A stretch of 64,000 nt of DNA from Thermincola carboxydiphila (GCA_016841325.1 JAENZJ010000007.1:62001-126000); one strand, 5' to 3'; positions 15,911 to 25,700 are shown, counted from the stretch's first letter. Made by a program: numbers and translations. Notes: generated by a model not told the origin, from the sequence alone.

Positions 15911-16390
15911 ATGAATATCCGGATCATTGCTGTTGGCAAAATAAGGGAAAAATTTATCTCTGAGGGGAGTCAGGAATACCTGAAAAGATTGCGCCCCTAT
16001 GCACACGTAGAGGTCAGGGAAGTCCCTGATGAAAAAGCCCCTGAAGGGCTTAGCGTCAGGGAAGCCGGGCAGGTGAAGGTCCGGGAGGGGGAACGGGTAC
16101 TCCGGCAGCTTAAACCCGGGCAGGTCGTTATCGCTCTTGACAGCCGGGGCAGGATGCTATCTTCTGAGCAGCTGGCCGGGGAAATTAGCGGCTGGGGGCT
16201 GGCAGGAAAGAGTGACCTGGTCTTTGTTGTCGGGGGCTCACTGGGATTGCATCGTGATATTATTGACAGGGCAGACTTGGTGTTATCCTTTGGAAAGATG
16301 ACTTTTCCACATCAACTGATGAGGCTGGTTCTGCTGGAACAAATTTATCGTGCATTTAAGATAAACAAGGGTGAACCGTATCATAAATAA
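15911..16390 (+). CDS. rlmH: 23S rRNA (pseudouridine1915-N3)-methyltransferase
   Basis: RlmH (159 aa, SPOUT fold) methylates pseudouridine 1915 in helix 69 of 23S rRNA. Visible are ALDSRGRMLSSE, the SAM-binding knot FVVGGSLGL, and the conserved end LLEQIYRAFKINKGEPYHK. The start is ATG behind AAAGGAGAT. It is the staphylococcal orfX orthologue. In Bacillus it follows the walJ-htrC region. Here the agr operon is interposed on the other strand. The last 17 nt before its stop are repeated at 18315-18331. Confidence 0.96.
   Translation: MNIRIIAVGKIREKFISEGSQEYLKRLRPYAHVEVREVPDEKAPEGLSVREAGQVKVREGERVLRQLKPGQVVIALDSRGRMLSSEQLAGEISGWGLAGKSDLVFVVGGSLGLHRDIIDRADLVLSFGKMTFPHQLMRLVLLEQIYRAFKINKGEPYHK
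16370..16386 (+). repeat. putative attachment-site copy 1 (rlmH 3' end)
   Basis: GGTGAACCGTATCATAA, encoding GEPYHK of RlmH, is identical to 18315-18331. With its flank it reads GAACCGTATCATAAATAA, close to the SCC attachment consensus GAAGCxTATCATAAxTxA of staphylococci. Confidence 0.6.
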
Positions 16391-16459
16391 GGTCATTTTT
16401 GGGGCAAGTTTAGAGTGATCCATGGTAATAATAGTTTTGTTGAAAAAATTAAAAATGCA

Positions 16460-16494
16460 AATGCCCGATTAGCTGAAAGGCTGATCGGGCATTT
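16460..16494. terminator. bidirectional terminator between rlmH and the Cys-rich gene
   Basis: AATGCCCGAT (16460-16469) pairs with ATCGGGCATT (16484-16493) with inner AGC/GCT pairing. T-rich or A-rich flanks occur on both sides, which suits the convergent genes. Confidence 0.8.
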
Positions 16495-16523
16495 CTGTGT
16501 AGATTTGACTAGAAAGTTTGGAC

Positions 16524-16781
16524 TTAGGCTCCGCGACTGGTCAATTCTATGACGGCGATGTGGGCACAGCAAATACGAACAAATAACTCTCCTTCACCCG
16601 GAGGGTCAATAACTATAGCATTGTCTTCAACAGCTACCAATTCACCCTGGAAAGGTACAGGGCCCGATGCGCCGGCAGTAGTAAAAACACGAATATTGTC
16701 ACCGATTACTATTTGACGATCAGTGCCAACTCCTAGCAGTTCTTCACATGTACAACAACAGCGATCTGGACATACCCCCAT
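16524..16781 (-). CDS. small Cys-rich protein, possibly spore-associated
   Basis: An 85-aa protein that I do not recognise as a named family. The N-terminus holds five cysteines (MGVCPDRCCCTCEELLGVG), and two more lie in VRICCAHIAVIEL. Between them is a beta-rich core (GDNIRVFTTAG, FQGELVAVEDNAIVIDPPG). Cys-rich starts followed by such small beta domains are seen in spore coat/exosporium proteins. The neighbour is a YheC-type coat gene, so a coat role is a reasonable guess. Start: ATG with AAAAGGAGTG upstream. It lies inside the interval bounded by the rlmH-end repeats. Confidence 0.7.
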   Translation of the reverse strand: MGVCPDRCCCTCEELLGVGTDRQIVIGDNIRVFTTAGASGPVPFQGELVAVEDNAIVIDPPGEGELFVRICCAHIAVIELTSRGA

Positions 16782-16959
16782 GTTTAATCACTCCTTTTCT
16801 GAATAATCGGGTACAGTACAGCTTATGTAAACTGATACCGTTTTGACACTGTAATATTACCCAAAATACGATTTTTACGGAATATCCCATCAATCACGCA
16901 TATTAAGCTACCCGAATATATTTAGATTAGTTAAACGCACTAAGAGGGGGGCGGTATCA

Positions 16960-18258
16960 TTGTATATCAAATTGATCCCCTGCGAGGAAAAGGATGTTTT
17001 GTTATTATCTCAAAGGACCCATGATAACCTTGAAATAAACCACGAAAAAATCATCCTGCATGTGGGAGCATGGAAGGAAATATTAAAGGTCCGGGTTAAC
17101 GAAGAATTAGATGATGATACTATAGGATTACCAAATCAATTGGCCGGTGAATATACAATTCCCGAGACCCTTCCCTATGATTTTTATTTGGAGGGTGAAC
17201 ACCTTTTTCTTGGACCGGTAATAGCCTTTTTTGTGGGAGAAGGGTATTTATCAGAAACAAGGATAGGAAAGTGGAAGGCTTATTGCCAGAACTATTCTAA
17301 CATCGGAGGTTTAATCTGTTTTTGTACCGTTGAGGGAGTTGATATTGATAATAAGACAATTAGAGGATATTACTATGACCCTCATTCCGAGGAAACACAA
17401 CAATTTAAACCTGGAAGTTTTCCCTATCCGGGAGTAGTATACCGGAGAGCCAGAATGGACTATAGTATTTTAAAGGAATTGCATGAGCATACTAACGGCA
17501 AAATTTTCAACGCCCGTATCTTTGACAAATGGGAAATGTGGACCGTGCTGTCTGAAGCCGGGTTTATCCATATTCCTCATACGGTTAGACTGGACGGCCC
17601 TGAGAGTCTTAATAAAATGCTTGATCTTCACAATTCAGTGTACCTGAAGCCTGCAATAGGACGGTTTGGCAGAGGTATTCAAAAGGTAGAGAAAACTCCC
17701 GACGGCTATCTTTTCAAAGAAAAGACAGGGATAGGAAGATATTTGGGAGACATGGATGCGGTCTTCCGGCTAGTCAGCAAATACAAGAACAGGAAATACA
17801 TTATTCAGCGGGCTGTTCCATTCCACTATCAGGCAAAGCCGGTAGATTTTCGGGTAATTTTGCAGAAGGATGGAAGCCAGAAGTGGACCTGTTCAGGCAT
17901 CATTGCCAAAACAGGCATTAGAGGCCGAATATATACCAATAATCCATCTTTAATTGAGCTGGGCCGTAAGGCTCTCCAAAGGATTTATGGGTTAAGCCCC
18001 GAGCAGGCGGTTGAGAAGGAAAATGAAATGGTCGAGCTTTGTACCCACGCTTGCCTGCTAATTGAGAGGGCTTACGGACATTTTGGGGATGTCGGAATAG
18101 ATGTAGTAATAGATGAAAACTTGAAAATCTGGATTCTGGAAATCAACAAGTCCCATCAACATGATATAGCCAGGTACCTGCTGAAGGATGATCCGGATAT
18201 GTATAATCGGGTTGTATCCAGACCTCTGGAATATGCGAAGGTATTGGCTGGTTTTTAG
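16960..18258 (+). CDS. YheC/YheD-family endospore coat-associated ATP-grasp protein
   Basis: A 432-aa protein. The N-terminal third (1-160) is the family's beta-rich domain. The C-terminal ATP-grasp part includes FDKWEMWTVL, YLKPAIGRFGRGIQKV, DFRVILQKDG and the metal-binding GDVGIDVVIDENLKIWILEIN. YheC/YheD proteins are coat-associated in Bacillus spores. Their ligase substrate is unknown. The start is TTG (16960) after AAGAGGGGGGCGG. An AT-rich stretch upstream (16882-16910) has a CATATTAA motif, which might be a sporulation (sigma-E-like) -10 box, but the spacing is imperfect. It is bounded by the two rlmH-end repeats. Confidence 0.87.
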   Translation: MYIKLIPCEEKDVLLLSQRTHDNLEINHEKIILHVGAWKEILKVRVNEELDDDTIGLPNQLAGEYTIPETLPYDFYLEGEHLFLGPVIAFFVGEGYLSETRIGKWKAYCQNYSNIGGLICFCTVEGVDIDNKTIRGYYYDPHSEETQQFKPGSFPYPGVVYRRARMDYSILKELHEHTNGKIFNARIFDKWEMWTVLSEAGFIHIPHTVRLDGPESLNKMLDLHNSVYLKPAIGRFGRGIQKVEKTPDGYLFKEKTGIGRYLGDMDAVFRLVSKYKNRKYIIQRAVPFHYQAKPVDFRVILQKDGSQKWTCSGIIAKTGIRGRIYTNNPSLIELGRKALQRIYGLSPEQAVEKENEMVELCTHACLLIERAYGHFGDVGIDVVIDENLKIWILEINKSHQHDIARYLLKDDPDMYNRVVSRPLEYAKVLAGF

Positions 18259-18314
18259 GTAAAGTAAATAAGAGTTCAAATTTAAGTATACAAATTGACC
18301 ATTTGACCCGATAC

Positions 18315-18331
18315 GGTGAACCGTATCATAA
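18315..18331 (+). repeat. putative attachment-site copy 2
   Basis: A 17-nt perfect copy of the rlmH 3' end, again continuing to a stop-like AAGTGA (GAACCGTATCATAAGTGA). Upstream bases make it half of a palindrome: GATACGG-TGAA-CCGTATC (18310-18327). Similarity fades outside the 17 nt. Confidence 0.6.
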
Positions 18332-18370
18332 GTGAGTGTGGTTTTGGGATGTTAAGAGGAACACATAGTA

Positions 18371-18682
18371 TTATTTGAAGACTTTCTCCATGAATTCTTT
18401 GCTAAGTCTGTACTTATAAGGGAACTTAAACAAGATTATGGTCTCCTGACCGGCTAAAGAAAGAAGAGCCTGGTAAACTTCGGCTGCAGAGTCACAAAAA
18501 ACACCATGTTTTCGTCCATTCCCATTTCTATACACTTCAGCCCAATTCTTCCGGCCTCCCGGCCAATAGATACAACATAATCGATTCCCGCTTCAGCTGC
18601 CTTTCTCCAATCCTGCCGTACTCATAATTTCCTGCAGTACCCAGCCGTGGCATATATCCATAGACTGCTGCGCTTGTCTTAA
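18371..18682 (-). pseudogene. degenerate 3' fragment of a MurF-like Mur ligase
   Basis: Within the 626-nt gap between the YheC-type gene and the GGDEF gene, the reverse strand encodes pieces of a Mur-ligase C-terminal domain in three frames. They are YGYMPRLGTAGNYEYGRIGE, then AAEAGIDYVVSIGREAGRIG, then CDSAAEVYQALLSLAGQETI followed by LFKFPYKYRLSKEFMEKVFK and a TAA at 18371-18373. Joining them requires one frameshift near 18600 and one in the T-run near 18495. The amino-terminal and ATP-binding parts are missing. MurF-like ligases neighbour ATP-grasp YheC/YheD genes in some relatives (recollection, unchecked). Confidence 0.62.
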
Positions 18683-18884
18683 AAAAATAATGGTGACTCC
18701 ATTTAAATATGCTAAAACATTGGCCGAATTCTGATTTTGACCTTGGATTTCAGTTTGGAACGGCGATTAATCGATTTCCGTAGTTAAGGCATTGATAAAA
18801 AACATACTCTGATTTGTGATTAATTTCATAGGCAAGCCGGGGATTATGTAGTATATTAAACTAAAGGTCAGGGGGTGGCTTGCT

Positions 18885-20102
18885 GTGAGAGAGGTCGTTA
18901 ACATGTATTTGACCCGTAGGTATCTAATAGCTCTTGGATTCATTGCATTCCTGTCATGCTCTGCCTTTATTGTTACCCGTAATTTAATCAGTATCCAGGA
19001 AACCAATGCGGCAGTAATCAATATTAGCGGACGCCAAAGAATGTTATCTCAAAAAGCAGTTTTACTTAGCTGTGAATTGGTTCATTCAACTAATACCGCA
19101 TCACAGCAGGAGACTCAGGTGCAGCTGTTGGAAACGGCCAATCTTATAGAAAAGTCACATGATAGCCTTATTAATGGCAACACTGCCATGAATTTACCCG
19201 GCAGCACTTCACCTGAGATCAGGAGCATCTATTTTTCTGAACCATACCTCCTGGACCAAAGGGTAAAAAACTTTACAAAGGCATTAAGGGCATTGGCAAA
19301 AGTCCATCCTTCACCGGGTTCGGAGCAGCATCTTCAATATATCCTGAACGAGGGTAAAACCAATTTACTTACAGCTTTTGATACTGCCGTAAGCCAATAC
19401 CAGAAAGAAAGTGAAGAAGAAATCGCTGAACTCAAAAAAGTTGAAACCGCCATAGTAGTTCTTACTTTAATGGTCCTTGTTATTGAAGGTTTGTTTGTTT
19501 TCCGGCCAATGGTAAAAAGAATATGGTCGGACAGGCAGGAGTTGTCAGATGCAAACGAGCGTCTCTTAAGGATTTCATCTCTCGATGGTTTAACGGGTAT
19601 TCCCAATCGCCGCAGCTTTGACGAGTTTTTCCAACGTGAATGGCACCGGGCGCTGCGCAGCAATAAACCCCTGTCTGTCATTATGGCTGATATAGATTTT
19701 TTCAAAGCGTATAATGATACCTATGGGCACCAGCAGGGAGACGGGTGTCTGAAACAAATTGCTGCAGTTTTAAATGAATGTGCCAACAGGCCGGGTGATT
19801 TGGTTGCCCGCTATGGAGGAGAAGAATTTGTGGCGGTTTTGGGGGATACTGATATCAATGGAGCAGTTAAGGTCGCTGAACGGATGCGGTCTGAAGTTGA
19901 ATTACTGAAAATAATTCATCAGGGCTCCAAAATCAGCGGTTTTGTCACTATAAGCCTTGGTGTGGGGGTGATAACACCAACGAAGGACCTGTTGCCGGAA
20001 GCATTGATTAGTATGGCTGACCAGGCCTTGTACCAGGCTAAAAACGAAGGAAGGAACCGGGTAAAAAGTATAAAAACAGACAACAAAGAGGAGGAATTTT
20101 GA
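18885..20102 (+). CDS. diguanylate cyclase with PilJ-type sensor domain
   Basis: A 405-aa membrane GGDEF protein that makes cyclic di-GMP. Two membrane segments (about 9-30 and 187-208) bracket an extracytoplasmic helical domain resembling the PilJ/NarX-type sensor (INISGRQRMLSQKAVLLSCEL in pieces; residues about 44-65). The GGDEF domain begins at SSLDGLTGIPNRRSFD. The active site is RYGGEEFVAVLG. The inhibitory I-site RPGD lies five residues before GGEEF, so product inhibition is expected. Start: GTG at 18885 after CAGGGGGTGG, with ATG 18903 as an alternative. Its TGA overlaps the ATG of the flavodiiron gene, so the two are translationally coupled. Confidence 0.9.
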   Translation: MREVVNMYLTRRYLIALGFIAFLSCSAFIVTRNLISIQETNAAVINISGRQRMLSQKAVLLSCELVHSTNTASQQETQVQLLETANLIEKSHDSLINGNTAMNLPGSTSPEIRSIYFSEPYLLDQRVKNFTKALRALAKVHPSPGSEQHLQYILNEGKTNLLTAFDTAVSQYQKESEEEIAELKKVETAIVVLTLMVLVIEGLFVFRPMVKRIWSDRQELSDANERLLRISSLDGLTGIPNRRSFDEFFQREWHRALRSNKPLSVIMADIDFFKAYNDTYGHQQGDGCLKQIAAVLNECANRPGDLVARYGGEEFVAVLGDTDINGAVKVAERMRSEVELLKIIHQGSKISGFVTISLGVGVITPTKDLLPEALISMADQALYQAKNEGRNRVKSIKTDNKEEEF

Positions 20103-21307
20103 TGGCATTTAAAGTTAGTGAACATGTTACCTGGGTAGGAAAGATTGACTGGGAATTACGCAAGTTTCATGGTGAAGAATTGTCTACTCATCGGGGATCT
20201 TCTTACAACTCCTATTTAATAAGAGACGAAAAAACAGTACTGGTAGATACTGTCTGGGGACCGTTTGCCGGGGAATTTGTGGATAATCTCAAAAAGGAAA
20301 TTGACCTGACAAAGATAGATTTTATCATAGCCAACCACGGCGAGACTGACCACAGCGGGGCACTGCCGGCACTGCTCCGGGAGATACCCGGTACGCCGGT
20401 CTACTGTACAGCCAATGCGGTTAAATCCTTAAAAGGCCATTACCACGGGGATTGGAACTTTCAAACAGTTAAAACAGGGGACAGGATTAACCTGGGCGCA
20501 ACTGACCTCATCTTTGTGGAAGCTCCGATGCTCCACTGGCCTGACAGCATGTTTTGTTATCTTACCGGGGACAACATACTTTTCAGTAATGATGCTTTTG
20601 GACAGCATTATGCTACAGAGTATATGTTCAACGACCTGGCAGACCAGGATGAACTCTACAATGAGGCAATCAAATACTACAGTAATATTTTGACTCCCTT
20701 CAGCAAGCTGGTGGAAAAAAAGATTAATGAAGTTGTTTCCCTTAACCTGCCGGTCAGTATGATCTGTCCCAGCCATGGCATTATTTGGCGGAAGGACCCT
20801 TTGCAAATAGTAAATAAATATTTGGAGTGGGCCCGGGGCTACCAGGAAAACCAGATTACAATAGTCTATGATACCATGTGGAACGGCACCCGCAGGATGG
20901 CAGAAGAAATTGCCAGGGGTATAAAATCAGCGGATAGTGAAGTTGCCGTAAAATTGTTTAACTCGGCCCGTTCTGACAGAAATGATATCATCACCGAAAT
21001 CTTTAAATCCAAAGCGATTTTAGTAGGGTCATCCACAATCAATAAAGGCCTGCTGGCATCGGTAGCCGGAATAATGGAGGTAATTAAGGGCCTGAGCTTT
21101 AAAAACAAGAAAGCTGCGGCCTTCGGGGCCTATGGATGGAGCGGTGAATCTGTAAAGCTTTTAAGTGCTGCACTGGCTGATGCCGGATTTGCTGTACCGG
21201 TTGAGGGTATAAAGGAACTCTGGAATCCAGACAGTGAAGCCAGGGAAAACTGCTTCACATTTGGCAGAACGTTTGCATTAAGCCTGGCAAATGGCAAAAC
21301 CGGCTGA
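20102..21307 (+). CDS. flavodiiron protein (FprA-type oxygen/NO reductase)
   Basis: A 401-aa soluble enzyme that reduces O2 to water or NO to N2O. The N-terminal beta-lactamase-fold half carries the diiron ligands: HGETDH (HxExDH), LHWPDSM (His), DAFGQH (Asp) and CPSHGIIW (His). All are present. The C-terminal flavodoxin half begins IVYDTMWNGTRRMAEEIARG, an FMN phosphate-binding loop. No fused rubredoxin or oxidoreductase domain is seen, so it needs an external electron donor. Start ATG 20102 overlaps the GGDEF stop. Coupling suggests that cyclic-di-GMP output and oxygen/NO defence are expressed together. Confidence 0.93.
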   Translation: MAFKVSEHVTWVGKIDWELRKFHGEELSTHRGSSYNSYLIRDEKTVLVDTVWGPFAGEFVDNLKKEIDLTKIDFIIANHGETDHSGALPALLREIPGTPVYCTANAVKSLKGHYHGDWNFQTVKTGDRINLGATDLIFVEAPMLHWPDSMFCYLTGDNILFSNDAFGQHYATEYMFNDLADQDELYNEAIKYYSNILTPFSKLVEKKINEVVSLNLPVSMICPSHGIIWRKDPLQIVNKYLEWARGYQENQITIVYDTMWNGTRRMAEEIARGIKSADSEVAVKLFNSARSDRNDIITEIFKSKAILVGSSTINKGLLASVAGIMEVIKGLSFKNKKAAAFGAYGWSGESVKLLSAALADAGFAVPVEGIKELWNPDSEARENCFTFGRTFALSLANGKTG

Positions 21308-21350
21308 GTAACCTTTAAAATACACGGGCATAATAAACGAACTTATGGAA

Positions 21351-21392
21351 AAACCAGGGTCCAGTCATATACTGTTCCCTGGTTTCTTGTTT
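21351..21392 (+). terminator. intrinsic terminator after the flavodiiron gene
   Basis: AAACCAGGG (21351-21359) pairs with CCCTGGTTT (21377-21385), followed by CTTGTTTG. It lies between convergent genes. Confidence 0.75.
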
Positions 21393-21412
21393 GATACGTT
21401 TTTTTATCGGAA

Positions 21413-22510
21413 CTATTTTTTCTCCAAAACAGCCTTTAGAGGGCGGAAATCGGCAAATTCTTCATACGGCTTGTTTGTATAGCCGGCATCGGAAATAAAG
21501 GTATATAAATTCTTCACAAACTCCTCATCAGGGTCATAGGTGATATGGATCTCATCCCATTGACGGGTGATTTCCTCTATGGGCGTTTTTTCATAGTCGA
21601 CAGCTCCAACTATTTCACGATAATAATAATCCAGTGTGTCAGCAGCCAGCCGGGGCAGGTCTTTTTTGTTTTCTTCGGCTACGGCTGTTGCCTCAATATG
21701 AGTTTTAAGCATGATTTCAATCAAATCAGGCCAGTTTTCCAGAACATCAGTCCTGGCATATAGCCAGGCACTGGGAATTGTTACACCGGCTGCCTTGCCG
21801 TCATTCAAGGAGAGCAGTTTTTTTGCCCTTGGGAACCGCTTGGACAGGTTTGGCTCTTCAGTGTCGCGGGCAATGATGGCATCGAATTCGCCGTTTCTGA
21901 ACAGTTCATAGAACTCAGCTAAATAATCCTGAAACTTAACTTTTACTGTGCCGCCGACAGTTTCGGTGGCCAGGCCCGCCTTTGACAGCTGCAGGTTTAG
22001 GAGCATTTCATGTGAATAACTGTTATTTACTATCCCGATCACCTTTCCGTCCAAATCTTTAAGTTCAGAAATACTTTCATTTACTAACAGGATGGACCCT
22101 TCAGGTACAGCTTGACTGCCTGCGATGATGCGGTAATTGTCCCCGGCGGCAAACTGAGAGGTTTCTGTGAAATAGGCAGTGAAATTGTTAATCGGTGTAT
22201 AGAGAAAATGAAATTTACCTTCTTCCATCAAAGGACCTACATTATCCCTGCCCCGGGTAATTACCCATTCCACCTCATAGCCGGCATCTCCAAATGCTTT
22301 TTCAAACAGCTCCTTCTCACGGTTAATCAGGGCCTGAGGGGAGGAGCGGGTCATGGCGATGTAACCGATTGTAATCTTTTTTGGAGGCTCAAGGTCCGTG
22401 TTTGAGGATATTGTATTTTTTGTTTCGCTTCCACAGCCGGTTAACAGTGAACCGGACAAAATTAAGAAAAACAAGAATAAAGGAGTCAATATAGCAGCTA
22501 ATTTTTTCAT
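21413..22510 (-). CDS. orphan PhnD-like substrate-binding lipoprotein
   Basis: A 365-aa lipoprotein: signal MKKLAAILTPLFLFFLILSG, lipobox LTGC. The mature part is a type-2 periplasmic-binding fold of the phosphate/phosphite/phosphonate (PhnD) class (ITIGYIAMTRSSPQALINRE, then LDGKVIGIVNNSYSHEMLLN). The start is ATG 22510 after TGGAGGAAAA. A longer in-frame extension has no ribosome site. No permease or ATPase gene is nearby. The neighbours are cytochromes and chemoreceptors, so it may serve as a ligand sensor for signalling or feed a remote transporter. The ligand is not predictable from sequence. Confidence 0.8.
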   Translation of the reverse strand: MKKLAAILTPLFLFFLILSGSLLTGCGSETKNTISSNTDLEPPKKITIGYIAMTRSSPQALINREKELFEKAFGDAGYEVEWVITRGRDNVGPLMEEGKFHFLYTPINNFTAYFTETSQFAAGDNYRIIAGSQAVPEGSILLVNESISELKDLDGKVIGIVNNSYSHEMLLNLQLSKAGLATETVGGTVKVKFQDYLAEFYELFRNGEFDAIIARDTEEPNLSKRFPRAKKLLSLNDGKAAGVTIPSAWLYARTDVLENWPDLIEIMLKTHIEATAVAEENKKDLPRLAADTLDYYYREIVGAVDYEKTPIEEITRQWDEIHITYDPDEEFVKNLYTFISDAGYTNKPYEEFADFRPLKAVLEKK

Positions 22511-22754
22511 AGAATTTTCCTCCATATTATAAAATATTTTCATTATGAGTTTAACAAGCTTCAGAAATTCCGTCAATGAAACAGAACTATTTTAAATAAA
22601 ATTAGCATATGTAGAACTAAATTAGTTAGTAATTTTTTTGACATTTTAAAAGGGAAATTTATCAAGGTATAGAATAATGTTAAAATCAGCCCTTTTATTA
22701 GCATGGGCCGGAAATCAGGGTGTAATCACCTCAAATCCTCAAAAAGGAGGAGGA

Positions 22755-25700
22755 ATGATGACTAAAAGAGTAATAAAGGCTTACTCAGGGCTTGGTACCA
22801 ACTTTAAAATTGGCATCATAATAAGCATTATTGCAATATTCCTGACCAGTTCAGTTCTGATTGCTTCAACGGGCAGCGGCATTACTTTCAGTGGGCATAC
22901 ACCTGCAAATGGCAGCATAGTGACTGCTGCAAACCCGAAAGTATCTGTCTACGTACAGGATATGACTGACAATTTGGATGCAGGCTCTCTTGTCGTCAAG
23001 CTTAACAGTAATCCCATTGCCGCTGATATGCAGTTTAAAGGTTACATTGACAGCTGTACCGATAGCTGGGTTGTTCAGAGCTACAAAGAAGGAACAATAA
23101 GTTTCAGTACGTCAGGACTGGCCAACGGTATCTATACAGTTGAGATCAGTATCGCAGACATATACGGAAATATAGCGGTAGAGGCATGGTCCTTTGAAGT
23201 TAAGACAGAGGTGAAGTTCAGTAATCACACACCTCAACTCAATTCTTTTATTGGGACCACCAGACCCAAGATCTCCGTGCAGGCCCGGGACGGAGCAATA
23301 GATAAGAATAAAATCCAGGTGTTCCTGGATGGTGTGGATGTTACTTCAGAAATTAGTGTAACTGAGATTTCCAACGGCTGCACCATTGCTTATACCCCGC
23401 AGGATAATCTTGTGGAAGGCAAACAGTACACTGTATTGGTGAAAGTATTTGATACATATAAGGGCATATATGAGTCCACCACTTGGAAATTTACCGTGGA
23501 GGCTCTGCCCCGGCCAAGTGAGTGGACACCTACAAAAGGCAGTACTATCGCTATTACTAATCCTGTTGTCTCATTATACATAGCTGACAGGCTTGAAGAA
23601 CTGGATGACAGGTCGGTGAGTGCCAGGCTTAATGGCCAGACAGTCAATGCAGTATTTGAGTATACAACTATGTATGATGCATGCGGGGGTTATTTAGGTA
23701 TTAATAAAAAAGAAGGGACAGTCCGGTTTAATGCTTCAGGACTTGCACAGGGTCTTAATACTGTTGAAATAAGCATTTCCGATAAAGCCGGTAATGTATT
23801 GAATGAAACCTGGAGTTTTACCGTGGATAGCTTACCCCAGTCAAGCCAATGGACTCCGGCCAAAAACAGTACTGTCTCAACATCAGCGCCGGCTATTTCA
23901 CTATATGTTGCAGCCAAGGCTGCTGACCTGAACCCTCAGTCTATTATAGCCAAGCTGAACGGTGAACCCGTTGCTGCCAGCCTGCAGTATAAAGGCTATA
24001 CTGATGCCTGTACCGATACCTGGATTATTCAGAGTTATAAAGAGGGAACAGTTAGAATTAACCCATCAGGCCTCCAGGATGGTACAAATACTGTTGAAAT
24101 AGGCATTGCTGACAAAGCCGGTAATACGGTAAATGAGACATGGTCTTTTACTGTGGCGGAAAAACCGGTAATCAGCAGCCTGTATCCCGGAAATGGGAGT
24201 GAGAATGTTGGCGTAACAAGAGTATCTGCAGTCATTAATGATAACGGCGCTGTAAATTGGGACGATGTCAGGCTGTTTGTTAATAACAATGAAGTTGCTT
24301 TTAATTACAATGAGCAAACAGGTGAGCTGGCCTATGAGTATGAATTCCCTACCGGCACCCACCAGATTAAGCTCGAAGCTGTCGATATGAACGGTAACCA
24401 GAGCAGTGCTGCCTGGAGTTTTGTTTCCAGTTCTACAGCTCCGGAGCTGACAGACCTGCAGTATTTCTCAGGCGGCATGACAATAACCAATGGTGTATTG
24501 AAGTTTAATGCGCGGTTAAACGATTCGGTGGACATAAAAGACAATGTAACCCTTAAATTAAACGGTACTCCGCTGGACATTGATTTCAGGTTTAAGGGTT
24601 ATACAGATACATGCACCGACCAGTATATCATAGTATCAAGAAAAGAAGCCTATGTTTCATATGAAAAGAAGGTTGTTGACGGTGAGAACCTTGCCCTGGA
24701 GTTGTATGCCGAAAACAAGTATGGTTTCAACAGGAAGTGGACCTGGACGTTTAATGTCCTGGCAGTGCCCACCATATCTAATGTAACGCCCATGAAATAT
24801 GGCGTAACCGAATTTCAGCCAGCTATTTCGGCAGTTGTCAGTGACAATGACCATATAGAATCAATTGTGATGAAATTAAACGGAGTGGATGTCGCTTACC
24901 AATATGACCCCAATACCGGCAAGCTGACTTATATTCCTGCCGAACCGCTGCCCAATGAGACAAATTATACTGTCAGCGTGACGGCTGTAGACGGAATCGG
25001 CCTGACTACCGACAAAACCTGGAAATTCACTGTGAACACTTATCCTGACATGTATGACGGCAATGTAACAAGCTGTCAGGCATGTCACGAAAATCAAAGC
25101 AACCGGCCGCCTTACGAGGCCATTCATCCCGAATTTCTTTTCCAGGGCCACGAGAGCAGCTGTGATAACTGCCACATTTATATTACTATACCTGATGTCT
25201 GCAGTGGGTGCCATTATCCCGGGCAGGTACTTCCGGAGCCATTTCCGCCACACAATGAATATCCGGATACAAAATATTCACCAAAAGGATATAGCGCTAC
25301 AGAGCCGCTTCGGGTGACTACCAACAGGGAGGAATGGGACTGCATCATCTGTCACCAGCCAGGTGCGGGGACGAAAACAGGTCCTACGTGGGGGAATAAC
25401 AGGCTGTTGAATAATCATGATATTCCGCAGCTTCACGTGGCACCGCTGACTCCGGATTCAGAGTCCTGCACCGAGTGTCATGCCAGGTCACTGACCAGGG
25501 AACATGCCCGGGATGGCAGGGTTGATGAAGAAGGTAACGCGATTAACTGTAACACCTGCCATAAGAGCACAGAGCCACTGATACAGGGCGCCATCACGGC
25601 CAAGGACTTAAGCTGTGCCGCCTGCCATGAAAGTGCGGACCACGAAAGCTTACATGTTACCGGCATAGACAGCTATTGCGGCGAGTGCCACATCGGCAGC

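Noticed and set aside
22577-22754. Cyclic-di-GMP riboswitch before the decaheme gene
   Set aside because: The characteristic GEMM core segments are absent; only an AT-rich leader with an unmatched TTGACA (22638-22643) is present.
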